64,000 bases of DNA from an uncultured Alphaproteobacteria bacterium (GCA_937892955.1 CALBKH010000044.1:1-64000), one strand, 5' to 3'; shown: positions 15,835 through 25,090, counted from the stretch's first letter. Translations and numbers: made by a program. The notes: generated by a model not told the origin, from the letters alone.

Positions 15835-16463
15835 GGCTCGCCCTCCGGCCCGGCCATCGGCTCGCCACCCTCGACGGCGCCACCCCGCGCAACGACGGCA
15901 TCGACGCGCTTCGCCAGCTCGTCGGCGAGGACGATCGACCGCGCCTGCTCGATCATCGCCATCGCCTCGCGCCCCTCGGCGGCGGTCATCTCGCCCTCCG
16001 CCACGAGACGCAGAACGTCGGTCGCCGCCGATCTCAGCCCCGCCTCGGTCAACTCCCCAGCCGGCAGCAAGAATGGCGTCAGCGCCGCTCTCTGCCTCGG
16101 CAAGATGTGTTTGAGCAGCGCCGTCACCACGGCCGGTTCACCCTGCGCTGCTAACTTCAACGCCATCGCGACGACCTTCGATCCGCCCGCCTCGGCGAGC
16201 CGCTTCTGTGCCTCGATCGTCGTCCGACTGAGTGATCCCTTCGGCCGACCCGGGCTGCCCGAATTGCCGGGAGCGAAACGCCCCTTACTGTCACGGTCGG
16301 CGTGCGGCGGCTTCTCCTCTGCACCACCCTCTTCGGACTCGTCGGCATCTCCACCGTCGATGCTCGACACCACCCCGCCGGGCTCTTCGACACCACCCTC
16401 GGCGATGACCGGCGATGACCGGCTCGTAGAGTGCGTGAGGGAAAGGAAGGTGAGGAGGCTCAT
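15831..16463 (-). CDS. Terminase small-subunit-like protein (DUF5681-type N-terminus)
   Basis: 210-aa protein. After an acidic leader comes RDSKGRFAPGNSGSPGRPKGS, the DUF5681-type signature found in many proteins directly upstream of TerL, and then helices (TTIEAQKRLAEAGGSKVVAMALKLAA...). Position and overlap (ATGA) with terL support a TerS or packaging-adaptor role, by inference. AGGAC lies just before the ATG. Confidence 0.7.
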   Translation of the reverse strand: MSLLTFLSLTHSTSRSSPVIAEGGVEEPGGVVSSIDGGDADESEEGGAEEKPPHADRDSKGRFAPGNSGSPGRPKGSLSRTTIEAQKRLAEAGGSKVVAMALKLAAQGEPAVVTALLKHILPRQRAALTPFLLPAGELTEAGLRSAATDVLRLVAEGEMTAAEGREAMAMIEQARSIVLADELAKRVDAVVARGGAVEGGEPMAGPEGEP

Positions 16464-16773
16464 TGGTCCTGTCCTATTTTGCCGCCATGTCGGCCTGCCG
16501 ACGAGCGCAGGCGGGGAATCGGATGAAATCGGGTTGGAGCAGGGTGGCAGTGAGACAGTGGGTTTAGGGGGTCAAAACCCCCATACGCGGGCGCACACAC
16601 TCTCTATCTCTTCCCCTGTGGTTTCTCCCGCCCGTGAGAGATTTGACTACTAAACCCACTTTCTCACTGTGACGGCCCATTGTTTTGGTGTCTCGAAATC
16701 GCCGGGAGCCTTGATTGATGGTGAAAACAGCACATTCTTCCCTCCACTGTTTCCACTGTTTCCACTTTCTTCC
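16464..16773. promoter_or_regulatory. Non-coding region with large inverted repeat, hairpin and iteron-like repeats
   Basis: A 19-bp inverted repeat with one mismatch (16548-16566 and 16651-16669; CAGTGAGA...GGGTTTA) encloses a small hairpin (GGGGG/CCCCC, 16567-16582). A CCACTGTTT direct repeat is tandem at about 16746-16770. It sits between the PrimPol gene and the packaging genes, so it is a candidate replication origin, packaging (cos/pac) site or promoter for terS-terL. Confidence 0.55.
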
Positions 16774-19700
16774 TCATTTCTGCCCCCGCACTCGCACCAG
16801 CTCATAGGATGCATACCCGTCGAGCAGTTGCTTCCGTCGGATCAATTTCACCCCATCGAAGAGGTTGCCCTTGAGGCTGGAGAGCTTGGACCGGAGCGTC
16901 CGCCACCGCATCTTGGCCGGGTCGCCCGGCGCTCTCGTGATGTCGTCGAGCAGCTCGGCTAGCCGGATGATCGCCGGCCGCTTGCCCTCGTTCGCCGGCA
17001 TCGGCACGCCCCACGCCGCCGACCGCGTGACCTCGTCGTGGTATTTGTGGAGCGCCGCATGGGAGAAGCAGATTCGGGGGTTCGTCCCACCCCCCACGGT
17101 GTAGTACTCGCCGACCGCCTCCCACAGAACCGCCATCAGCTCCTGGTCGTCGCCGACCTCGAGGACGTCGGCCTCGTCGGATCGCGTGAATTCGAGGATG
17201 TCGACGCCCATCAACCAGTGCAGCGCATCGCGGACGACGCTCCCGAAAGCGCCGAAGCCCGCATGATCAGGCAACCACCCGTGCGCCCTCCGCCCCCCGG
17301 GGAGCCGATCCGCCTCCTCTCTCGCGATGTGGTGAGCCCGCATGACGATGAGCGCGTCGCGGACGATCTGCGGCCGCTCTCGGTGAATCTGCTCCATCCT
17401 CTCCTCGATCGAGATCGGCCGCGCGCCTCCGGCGATCGGGGGCGACACGGGCGGGGAGAAGGGGGTCCAGACCCGACCGAACCGCAGCGCGGCCGCCTCG
17501 GCTTCGGGATCGTATCGCCGCTCGCCCGTCACCGGGTCGACGACGAAGCCACCGCCGGCCGCCCGCTCCGGCATGCGCGGAGTCTCCTCTGGCGAGATGA
17601 TTCGAATATCGATCGTCCGCCTCGGCCATTCATTGGCCGGAGAGACGTTGTTGCCGTTGTAAAACCAAAGCATAGATTTCGGTTCGATGCGGATTTGCGC
17701 GCTCTCGCCGAGTGGTCGGACGTCGACCGACTTTTCCATGATCGCCGAAAGGGCGGATCCAATATTCGGAAAAACGCCAATTACATTGTCATATGAGATC
17801 ACTTCTGCATTATCGAGAAGGGCCGCCTCCGTCCGCTTCGACATCTCGTCGTTGGTTCCCTGTGACCACGTCAAATTGACCCGCTTCGTCTCGTGTCCGA
17901 CGCCCATCGCAATCATGATGTCGACAAGCTTGGACTTGCCGCCGCCGCTCCTCGGCGACGTGACGGCGAACATCGGCGACCTCGGCACCGCCGGCCGCGC
18001 CACTCCGGCGAGCACTGCCCCCAGGGCTGCGACGAGGCCGAAATCTTCGTCGAAGTAGGTCCCTTCGAAGTAGCTCATGAGGCGCCATACCGCCGATTGA
18101 GCCGCCTCCCGCGTCGACGGCAGGTCGCCCATCGCCGCCGGCATCCCGAAAGACGGCGTCAGCCAATAGCCCGCCCGGTGATAGCCGCGCCCCTCGACGA
18201 TCTCACCGCCGGAGCCGAGCGAGGGCGCGCGCAAGATCCCCTCCAGTGGCCTCGCCCGCTCTCTCGCGCTGGCGCTCTTGGCGCGAAGCTGACGTTCGAG
18301 GAGCGCGTCGGGCGCCTTCATCCACTCGACGACGAGGACCAGTTCACCGCGCTCGGCGGCGATCACCGCGTCCTCGGTCCCTTTGAGGCGAGCCCGCGAG
18401 CCGTCGTCGCCGATGATGACCGTGTCGTCCGGGTAGAGCCCGGCCGGGACGCGGCGAGAGGGCGGCGCGGCGTCGCGGAGCAGCTGCACCGGCTTCCACA
18501 CGTCCGGCTTGTCGGGCTTGCCCTTCGGAGGCCCCATGTTCAGCTCGACGGGATGCGCATCGCTGATCGTCGCACTCTCCCGCCGACGCCAGCATCCGAC
18601 GCTCTCGCCGCGGCTCGCCCTCGTCGTCCTCACGAGTGCGACGTGTCGACGGCATAGATTGACCAGCAGCTCGCGCCCGTCGCCGCCGGTCGGTGAGACG
18701 ATCTCGGTGAGCGATCCGCGCACCGACAGGTGCACGAGCTGCCCTCTCGACCGGAACAGGGCGCTCTCGCGCTCCAGCAGCATCAGGATGCAGTCGACCG
18801 ATTGCGTCTCCTCGCCGGGCTGCCACGCGACGATCGGCTTGTGACTCCTCACAGCCGCGATCTCACCGAAGGCCGCCGAATTCGCCATTTCCTCCCCCTC
18901 CTCGTCGATCGCCGCCGGGACCGTCACCCCCGCCGCCGGCTGCCCGAACAGCACGCCGATGTCGAGCAGCGCCCCCACTGTCGGAACTGCCGCCGGCTGC
19001 ACCTCGACGCCCCAAATTTCGCTCATCGAAAGCGGGCCACCGCTCGCCTTGGACCCCGGCGACGACTTCGCGACGCCGTCGATCAGCCCCCACTCGATCG
19101 CATCGAACAGCCGGTCCATCTGCCCATCGTCGAAATCGGCCTCTGCTCCGGCCTCGCGAAGCGCCTCGTCGAGCGCGTCCTCGGCGATCCCCACGGCCGC
19201 CGACCACCCCAGGCGACGAGATCGCACCACCGCGCCGATCTTGAACGAGAGGTCGTTGACCGCGTTGCGCAGCTCGTCGACCGCCTCGCCATCGTCTTCG
19301 ATTTCGAGCGCGGCCTCGGCCTCGGCGCGGAACATTCGAAGGTGCTGCTCGACCGCGGCTCGGCCGGCTTCTCCCCCGTGACCGCGCGCATAGCCGTCTT
19401 CGCCGAGATCACCGGCCCCGACCACCGCGATTCCGTCGACCGACACGACCTCGTCGCCCTTCCGCTCGACGGCGCGCCTCGAGCCGCCGCCGCCGCCGAT
19501 CAGCGCGACGGAGTCACTGCACGACCTGATTCCCCAAGAAATCGCATCCTCTACCGTGCGCCAGTGCTCGATGGGCACGGCGTCGTGCGCCGCCTCGACC
19601 GCGGCCCCGTGCGTCAACAGCCGATGCCGAACGAGCGCGCCGAGCTTGCCGCCGAAGATGAGCGCGTTGTTGTGATAGGAACCCGGCCCGGCGGCGGCGT

Positions 19701-20547
19701 CGAATTCGCTTCTGAGCAGGGCGACGATCGACCGGCCGCGTCGCCCGTCCTCGCCGAGCGCATAGCCCGCGGCGTCCGCCTCCTCGGCAGAGAGCAGCGC
19801 CCATCCGCCGTAGGTGGCGAGCCCGCCGGCCGTCCAGGTCGGTCGGTCATGACCGGCCGGCGTGCCCGTGACGTTCACCTCGCCGGCCGGCGCCACCGTT
19901 CCGCCGGCCGACCTCGCCGGATCGACCCTCCCCAGCTCGTCGAGCAGGCTGTCCGGCGCCACCGGAAGCCCCTCGCCGGCCGCCAAGAAGTGCGCGTAGG
20001 CGCGAATCGCCGCCTCTTCGTCGAGCCCCTGGACCGCAGGCCCCGCGACCAGCCATCGCCGCCCATCGGCCCGGATTGACCCCGGCAGGACCACATAGCC
20101 GCCGCCGCTGCCGCCGCCGCCCGGCCCTCGCACGTCGACGCCGCGCGATCCGAGTGAGGACCGATTTCCCCATTCACGACCGGGCGGGAGCCCGATCGGC
20201 ACATGCGCGCCCCCGCCCGCCGTCTCGACCCACGCCTGTGGCGCGATTCCGTGCCGCCCGAGTAGAGCGGCAAGCTCGGCGACCCCGTCGACGCCCTCGT
20301 GGTGTCGGTCGCCGTCGAGTACCAGCACGCGGCCACCCTTCAGTGCGAAGCCGATCAGCGCCGTCGGCCACATGGTCCACCACGCCGAAATCTGCGCCGC
20401 GTCGACCACGGCGTCGGGCCACCCGGTGATGAGCGGGCGCTTCGTCGCGGGGTCGCATGGGAAGACCTTCAGTCCGGCCGCCGCGTAGATCGCCGCCGCG
20501 ACGGTGGGGGCGGTGATGTGAGCGGGTCCGCCGAGCAGCGCGGTCAT
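16774..20547 (-). CDS. PrimPol-helicase replication protein
   Basis: 1257-aa fusion. The N-terminus is an archaeo-eukaryotic-type primase-polymerase (bifunctional prim/pol, PF09250-like): GLKVFPCDPATKRPLITGWPDA, then the metal-binding DxD in LVLDGDR (78/80) and a following His in AGGGAHVPIG (115). The middle part carries acidic helices. The C-terminus is a helicase-type ATPase with P-loop SPRSGGGKS at about residue 865, followed by LDNAEVISYDNVIG and a sensor-like WFYNGNNVS. Such fusions replicate plasmids, satellites and phages. The gene's ATG overlaps the upstream stop by 4 bases. All key motifs look intact, so the element probably can replicate itself. Confidence 0.9.
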   Translation of the reverse strand: MTALLGGPAHITAPTVAAAIYAAAGLKVFPCDPATKRPLITGWPDAVVDAAQISAWWTMWPTALIGFALKGGRVLVLDGDRHHEGVDGVAELAALLGRHGIAPQAWVETAGGGAHVPIGLPPGREWGNRSSLGSRGVDVRGPGGGGSGGGYVVLPGSIRADGRRWLVAGPAVQGLDEEAAIRAYAHFLAAGEGLPVAPDSLLDELGRVDPARSAGGTVAPAGEVNVTGTPAGHDRPTWTAGGLATYGGWALLSAEEADAAGYALGEDGRRGRSIVALLRSEFDAAAGPGSYHNNALIFGGKLGALVRHRLLTHGAAVEAAHDAVPIEHWRTVEDAISWGIRSCSDSVALIGGGGGSRRAVERKGDEVVSVDGIAVVGAGDLGEDGYARGHGGEAGRAAVEQHLRMFRAEAEAALEIEDDGEAVDELRNAVNDLSFKIGAVVRSRRLGWSAAVGIAEDALDEALREAGAEADFDDGQMDRLFDAIEWGLIDGVAKSSPGSKASGGPLSMSEIWGVEVQPAAVPTVGALLDIGVLFGQPAAGVTVPAAIDEEGEEMANSAAFGEIAAVRSHKPIVAWQPGEETQSVDCILMLLERESALFRSRGQLVHLSVRGSLTEIVSPTGGDGRELLVNLCRRHVALVRTTRASRGESVGCWRRRESATISDAHPVELNMGPPKGKPDKPDVWKPVQLLRDAAPPSRRVPAGLYPDDTVIIGDDGSRARLKGTEDAVIAAERGELVLVVEWMKAPDALLERQLRAKSASARERARPLEGILRAPSLGSGGEIVEGRGYHRAGYWLTPSFGMPAAMGDLPSTREAAQSAVWRLMSYFEGTYFDEDFGLVAALGAVLAGVARPAVPRSPMFAVTSPRSGGGKSKLVDIMIAMGVGHETKRVNLTWSQGTNDEMSKRTEAALLDNAEVISYDNVIGVFPNIGSALSAIMEKSVDVRPLGESAQIRIEPKSMLWFYNGNNVSPANEWPRRTIDIRIISPEETPRMPERAAGGGFVVDPVTGERRYDPEAEAAALRFGRVWTPFSPPVSPPIAGGARPISIEERMEQIHRERPQIVRDALIVMRAHHIAREEADRLPGGRRAHGWLPDHAGFGAFGSVVRDALHWLMGVDILEFTRSDEADVLEVGDDQELMAVLWEAVGEYYTVGGGTNPRICFSHAALHKYHDEVTRSAAWGVPMPANEGKRPAIIRLAELLDDITRAPGDPAKMRWRTLRSKLSSLKGNLFDGVKLIRRKQLLDGYASYELVRVRGQK

Positions 20548-21149
20548 AGCCCGTCCTCCACCCGCTCACTGGCCAGGGGCAGGCCGATTTCGGCTCCGGC
20601 GAATCCCGCCTCGGCGAGCCTTTGCATCAGGATTTCCCGCGCCTCTGCGGCCGTCCTTCCGAGCGTCGTCACGGTGACGCCGCCGCCCGTGACTCGCACC
20701 CGCCGGCTCGCCAGCTTGAGCCCCTCACGCCGGGCAATCCGCTTCATATGCCATCGGCGAGTGCGGCCCGGATCGCGGCGATATGCCTCCTCCAGCTCTT
20801 CCGCGAGCCGCTCTTTGAGGAGATGCCACGCCACCTCGGCCTCGGCGACCGTGGTCTCGCCCCCGTCGAGACCGACGTGAAGCATCTTCCGATGCCCGTC
20901 GAGCCGCGGTAGCTGGCCGTCGAGTGGCGCGATGAAGTATCCGTTCGCCCCCATCGTCGCGCCCCTCAGGAGGCGCTCGACGCGCTCGTCCGCCGCGGAG
21001 AATTCGGCCCGCGCGCTATCACCGCCGAACGGCCGCCGCCCCTCCAGGAAGCCGCCCATCTCCGCCAGTGTCTGCCCATCGATCACGGTCTCGGCTCCCG
21101 CCGCTTTCGCCTTCTCTGCGGCCTCCCGCCGTCGTCGCGCTTCACCCAT
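20544..21149 (-). CDS. Hypothetical protein of the integrative element
   Basis: 201-aa protein starting MGEARRRREAAEKAKAAGAE, with charged helices and a C-terminal segment SRRVRVTGGGVTVTTLGRTAAEAREILMQRL. No family recognised. Overlaps the gene before it by 8 bases and the PrimPol start by 4 (ATGA), so it is made together with the replication protein. The longer frame to 21461 is rejected because it crosses the preceding gene. Confidence 0.7.
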   Translation of the reverse strand: MGEARRRREAAEKAKAAGAETVIDGQTLAEMGGFLEGRRPFGGDSARAEFSAADERVERLLRGATMGANGYFIAPLDGQLPRLDGHRKMLHVGLDGGETTVAEAEVAWHLLKERLAEELEEAYRRDPGRTRRWHMKRIARREGLKLASRRVRVTGGGVTVTTLGRTAAEAREILMQRLAEAGFAGAEIGLPLASERVEDGL

Positions 21150-21750
21150 GGGGGATGCCCTCCGCGCCCGAGATGGCGATCTCGGCTCGGTGCCAGCGGC
21201 CATTTTCGCCCTGCACCATCTCGTAGGTCGGCCGATCGTCGACCCGCCAGAGGGCTCTAGCCCCTCGCCGCCCTCGCCGATGCAGGGCGAGGCCATTGGC
21301 GAGCCTGCAGCCGACGCGGGAGTTGACCACGCCCGACAACCAATGACGTGCGCTCGAAACCCGACGACACACACCGTAGTTCTCGACGAGGTCGAGCAGG
21401 CTACACGCCGCAGCGATCGCGTCCCGCCGCAGCTCGGCCGTCTCCGGCTCGGTCGACGCATCCTCGGACTCGCTGCAGAGCGTGTCGCAGGCGTCGAGGA
21501 TGACGGCGAAGGTCAGCCCCTCGTCGTTGCCGGCGATCGCCTGGAGCCACCACACGACATCGGCCAATCGCCGCGTCGCCTCGATGCCGAGAAGGATGCG
21601 TTGGTCGGCCGGCAGCTCTTCGGACGTCGGGGAACAGCCATAGATCGGCTTGTGACCACCACTCAGTTCGTGCCTCATGCACTCGATCCATGTGGGCGCA
21701 GTTGTTCCGCCGGCAGCCCGGCCGAGGGCGCCGTTCAACAGCCATGTCAT
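21142..21750 (-). CDS. Hypothetical protein of the integrative element
   Basis: 202-aa protein (MTWLLNGALG...ILLGIEATRRLADVVWWLQAIAGNDEGLTFAVILDACDTL...). Mostly helical with several Cys; no known domain. ATG at 21750 has GAGG at 9-nt spacing; the alternative at 21765 lies upstream of that site. Part of the coupled operon between the AlpA-like gene and the replication protein. Confidence 0.65.
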   Translation of the reverse strand: MTWLLNGALGRAAGGTTAPTWIECMRHELSGGHKPIYGCSPTSEELPADQRILLGIEATRRLADVVWWLQAIAGNDEGLTFAVILDACDTLCSESEDASTEPETAELRRDAIAAACSLLDLVENYGVCRRVSSARHWLSGVVNSRVGCRLANGLALHRRGRRGARALWRVDDRPTYEMVQGENGRWHRAEIAISGAEGIPHG

Positions 21751-21872
21751 GTCGGAAATCCTCACCGGCCGGTGTCGAATTCGATTGAGGAGCCCCGCCG
21801 GCCGTGTAGAATCGGGCCATCCTCACCGCATTTCGGAGCGCCCGGCCGCAGCCACGGTCGGGCGTTCGCTCA

Positions 21873-22100
21873 TCAGGCGCGACGTCGGCCGGTGGACACG
21901 TCCGCCGGTGGCAGTGCGGAGAGAAATCGACGAAGTTCGGAGGTCTCGACGTATGGTCGGCCTCTCAGCTGACGCGCGGCGAGCTGCCCGGACCTCACCA
22001 GATTGTAGTAGGTCGACCGGCACACGCCGAGCCGCCGGCAAACCTCGTCGACCGTCAGCAACAGCGGCTCGGGCTGCGCCTCCATCATCGCTTCGTGCAT
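21873..22100 (-). CDS. AlpA/excisionase-type HTH protein
   Basis: 75-aa winged-HTH of the MerR-like excisionase class: LLLTVDEVCRRLGVCRSTYYNLVRSGQL followed by wing RQLRGRPYVETSELRRFL. In satellites and integrative elements such proteins activate integrase or act as excision factors. It is placed two genes after int. A longer start at 22130 is possible. Confidence 0.85.
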   Translation of the reverse strand: MHEAMMEAQPEPLLLTVDEVCRRLGVCRSTYYNLVRSGQLAARQLRGRPYVETSELRRFLSALPPADVSTGRRRA

Positions 22101-22192
22101 GGCTAACCGTCCCTGCTCATGACTATGCATGAGTGGAGGCTTTCACGACCTGACGATGGGAAAAACCGCAATTCGAAACTACTTTTTACTTG

Positions 22193-22639
22193 TTATTTTT
22201 GCTTACGCGGACGCCCCGCCGGCTTCGCCACCCCGCGCCAGAGGTCGCGAAATTCCGCGTCCCCTTTGCACCGCGCGGATATCATCACCCTCACGCTCTC
22301 GGACGTGTAGCCGAGCGACTTCGCCAGCCGAGCACACCACTCCGCGTGGCCGAGCGGGGAGGAAAAGCCGTGCTCGCGATCCCGCGTGAGACGGTCCTTC
22401 AGGTCGTCGAGCCATTTCGACCGCAGCTCTTCGATATGACGGGTGATGGCCTCGTCGATGCCTGCCTCGGCCACCGACCGCACGGCCTCCGCCTGGATGC
22501 CCGGACCCCAATCGATGCCGCCGTCCTCCGGCTCTTCGTAGCTGTCGGGCTCGAATCCGCCGTCGAGCGCCATCGCCAGCTCGCGCGCCTCATCGCAATT
22601 CTGCCAGCCCACCGGCCGCCATCCCGGCCGCCGTTTCAT
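22193..22639 (-). CDS. Hypothetical protein coupled to integrase
   Basis: 148-aa protein: acidic N-terminal part, then a basic C-terminal part with SLGYTSESVRVMISARCKGDAEFRDLWRG and a Lys/Arg tail (RPRKQK), suggesting nucleic-acid binding. Its ATG overlaps the int stop (ATGA), implying production with the integrase. ATG at 22639 is favoured over 22711 for this reason. Family unknown. Confidence 0.7.
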   Translation of the reverse strand: MKRRPGWRPVGWQNCDEARELAMALDGGFEPDSYEEPEDGGIDWGPGIQAEAVRSVAEAGIDEAITRHIEELRSKWLDDLKDRLTRDREHGFSSPLGHAEWCARLAKSLGYTSESVRVMISARCKGDAEFRDLWRGVAKPAGRPRKQK

Positions 22640-23889
22640 TTCGCCCTCCCGGTCGGCAGCGTCACCACCTCGGCGCCGCGCTTCATCGTGTCGAGCCTGT
22701 CGCTCCACCATCGCGCCAACTCTCGACGCTCCTCCTCGAGGCTGTGACGGCCGTAGGCGCGTCGCACGTCACCACCGCCGATCGCGTGGCCGAGAGCCAT
22801 CTCGATCGCGTCCGGCGACCACCGCCCCGATTCATTGGCCATCGTCGAGAAGGTCGATCTGAAACCGTGTGCCGTCACCTCGCCGGCATCGAAGCCCATT
22901 GCCCGTAGCGCCATGGTGAGCGTGTTCTCGCTCATCGCCCGGCCGGGTCGCCCCATCGCCGGGAAGACGAGATCGCCGGCCCCGTCGACCCGCCGGGCGG
23001 TGGCGAACTTCCGGTGTTCGCGCATCGTCTCGACGACGTCGGGCGCGAGCATGACGCGCACGGTGCGGCGCTGCTTCGTCCGGCCGGCCGGCAACGTCCA
23101 GACCCCCGCGTCGAGATCGAATTCTCCCCACGTCGCCCCGCGCACCTCGCCCGGCCGCGTCGCCGTCGCGATCAGCAGGCGCAGCGCCACCGTCACCGGC
23201 GACCGCGAGCGTTCGGCCGCATAGTCGTCCATCGCCCGGAGCAGTTCGCCGAGGCGCTTCGGATCGAGGATGGCGGCCCGATGCTGCACCGTCGGCGTCA
23301 CTAGAGCGCCGCGCATGTCGCGCGTGGGATCGGACGTCGCCCGGCCGGTCGCGATGGCGAAGCGGAACACCTGCCCGATGGTCGACCGCAGCCGGGTCGC
23401 CGTCTCATACCGTCCGGCCGCCTCGTCCAGGCGCAGCACAGCGAGAATTTCCGGCGGCGTGATCTCGCCCACCGGCCGATCGCCGATCCCCGCGCAAGCC
23501 TTGTCGAGCAGCCACCGCCGCTTGGCGAGCGTCGTTGCGGCCTTGCCCTCGCGCGTCAGCTTGTCGAGCAGCTCGTCGGCGACCACGCGAAACGTCACTG
23601 CCCGCCCGGCTTCCGCCTCGCGCGCGACCCGCTTCCGGTCCTGTAGCGGGTCGGTCCCCCGCTCGACGAGACGGCGCGCCTCGCGCGCCAAGTCCCGCGC
23701 CTCCGCGAGCGAGATTTCCGGCCACCTGCCGAGGGGCAGGCTGCTCCGCTTGCCGCCGATTCGGTAGTCGACACGCCACGTCTTCACGCCGCTCGGCAGG
23801 ATGCGCAGCTGCAGCCCGCGACCATCGGTCAGCGTGCGAATCTTCGGCCCCGGTTTGGCGGCTTGGATGGCGGTGGTGGTAAGCGCCAT
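22636..23889 (-). CDS. Tyrosine recombinase (prophage/island integrase)
   Basis: 417-aa P4-type integrase: N-terminal arm-binding DUF4102 domain (DGRGLQLRILPSGVKTWRVDYRIGGKRSSLPLGRWPE), core-binding helices, and catalytic domain with Arg in ATRPGEVRGATW, HGFRSTF for the His-x-x-Arg pair, and Tyr in VRRAYGRHS. ATG at 23889 has GAGG at 9 nt. It starts 172 bp from the 3' end of tRNA-Leu and reads away from it, the standard arrangement for tRNA-integrated elements. Confidence 0.95.
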   Translation of the reverse strand: MALTTTAIQAAKPGPKIRTLTDGRGLQLRILPSGVKTWRVDYRIGGKRSSLPLGRWPEISLAEARDLAREARRLVERGTDPLQDRKRVAREAEAGRAVTFRVVADELLDKLTREGKAATTLAKRRWLLDKACAGIGDRPVGEITPPEILAVLRLDEAAGRYETATRLRSTIGQVFRFAIATGRATSDPTRDMRGALVTPTVQHRAAILDPKRLGELLRAMDDYAAERSRSPVTVALRLLIATATRPGEVRGATWGEFDLDAGVWTLPAGRTKQRRTVRVMLAPDVVETMREHRKFATARRVDGAGDLVFPAMGRPGRAMSENTLTMALRAMGFDAGEVTAHGFRSTFSTMANESGRWSPDAIEMALGHAIGGGDVRRAYGRHSLEEERRELARWWSDRLDTMKRGAEVVTLPTGRAK

Positions 23890-23913
23890 GGCGAGCATCC
23901 TCGAAAATCGTCT

Positions 23914-23949
23914 CTGACCACCACCATTACCACCGAATTTGGTGGTCAG
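23914..23949. promoter_or_regulatory. Inverted repeat upstream of integrase
   Basis: Arms CTGACCACCA (23914-23923) and TGGTGGTCAG (23940-23949) lie 25 bp upstream of the integrase start; the interval holds ATTACCACC, related to the repeats at 11785-11807. Could be an operator for the AlpA-like protein or integrase arm binding. Confidence 0.5.
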
Positions 23950-24001
23950 CCACACCCATACACAATCACCCACACACACCGCTGGACACCGCGGACCATT
24001 G

Positions 24002-24027
24002 AAAAAGGGGGCGTTTCCGCCCCCCTT
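24002..24027 (-). terminator. Terminator downstream of tRNA-Leu
   Basis: On the minus strand AAGGGGG...CCCCCTT closes a short loop and is followed by TTTTT, 34 bp after the tRNA 3' end and ahead of the integrase. Confidence 0.75.
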
Positions 24028-24060
24028 GTCCGCCTATTTCGCCATTCCGGAAGTGAATTG

Positions 24061-24146
24061 TGGTGCCCCAGGCCGGACTCGAACCAGCACGCCCGCGAAG
24101 GCAACAGATTTTGAGTCTGCCGCGTCTACCATTTCGCCACTGGGGC
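24061..24146 (-). tRNA. tRNA-Leu (anticodon CAA)
   Basis: Class II tRNA with acceptor GCCCCAG/CTGGGGC, anticodon loop CTCAAAA (anticodon CAA), a long variable arm, T loop GTTCGAGTC and encoded CCA at 24063-24061. Its 3' end is the inferred integration site of the element to the left (second copy near 11710). Confidence 0.97.
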
Positions 24147-24471
24147 AGGCGGGCGGCATATTAGACGGGAGCCGCGCCGCGTCAACGACGACCCCGCACT
24201 CCCACACATGAAAAGACCGAACCCCACCCGATCGTCCGCCGCCGTGATCGGCCGCTCCGCCGCGGCGCCGGCGCGAGGCGTGCGGGTTTGGTGACCTCTC
24301 GACGGGCGCCGCGTCGCCGGTCGTGTCGAGGAGCGCCGACACGACGGTGGCGGGTCGGCGTCGTTCACTTCCACGAGACGTGCGACGGACGCTCTGGACG
24401 CGCGCCCCTCGCCTCGGTTACACCCCGCTCGACCACGCGCCGCGCCCGCCGCCGCCCTCGGACGAGGACCG
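24147..24471. other. Intergenic region, no gene seen
   Basis: 325 bp of GC-rich DNA between tRNA-Leu and the YqaA-type gene. It must hold the tRNA-Leu promoter (leftward) and probably that of the yqaA-dsbB pair. I see no strong hairpin or convincing small frame. Confidence 0.5.
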
Positions 24472-25056
24472 ATGCTGAAACGCCTCTACGACTGGACCCT
24501 GTCGCTCGCCGCCCGCAAGACCGCGGAAGCCTGGTTGGCGATCATCGCCTTCATCGAGAGCTCGGTCTTCCTGGTGCCGGCCGACGTGCTGTTCCTGCCG
24601 ATGGGCCTCGCCCGGCCGGACCGCATCTATCGCTACGCCTTCACCGCCACGGCCGCCTCGGTGCTCGGCGGCATCGCCGGCTGGTATCTCGGCTGGTACG
24701 CCTTCGACACGCTGGCGATGCCGGTGCTGGAATTTTATCACAAGGTCGACGCGTTCGAGCGCTTGCGCCGCGACTGGGGCGATTCGGTCCTGCTGCTGCT
24801 GATCACCTCCGGCCTCGCCCACCTGCCGCCGATCAAGGTCGTGACCATTCTGTCGGGCGCCGTCCACGTCGATCTGTGGCTCTTCGTCGGCTCGGCGATC
24901 GTGGCGCGCGGCGCCCGCTTCTATGCCCTCGCCTGGGCGCTGAGGAAGTGGGGCGAGCCGATCCGCCATTTCATCGAGACCCATCTCGGCCGCGTCGCCG
25001 GCGCTCTCGCCGCCCTCGTGATCGCTCTATGGGTGGCGTTCAAACTGATGGGCTGA
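24472..25056 (+). CDS. YqaA-family (DedA-like) membrane protein
   Basis: 194-aa inner-membrane protein with about five hydrophobic segments (AWLAIIAFIESSVFLVPADVLFLPMGL, FTATAASVLGGIAGWYLGWYAF, SVLLLLITSGLAHLPPIKVVTILSG, ... GALAALVIALWVAF). The E-S...P-D and G-x3-G patterns are those of the YqaA/SNARE-associated group, relatives of DedA lipid transporters. GAGGACCG precedes the ATG. It is 34 bp upstream of dsbB and probably shares a transcript. Confidence 0.9.
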   Translation: MLKRLYDWTLSLAARKTAEAWLAIIAFIESSVFLVPADVLFLPMGLARPDRIYRYAFTATAASVLGGIAGWYLGWYAFDTLAMPVLEFYHKVDAFERLRRDWGDSVLLLLITSGLAHLPPIKVVTILSGAVHVDLWLFVGSAIVARGARFYALAWALRKWGEPIRHFIETHLGRVAGALAALVIALWVAFKLMG

Positions 25057-25090
25057 AGGGCGCGGCGCCCACAACCGAGAGGGACGACGG

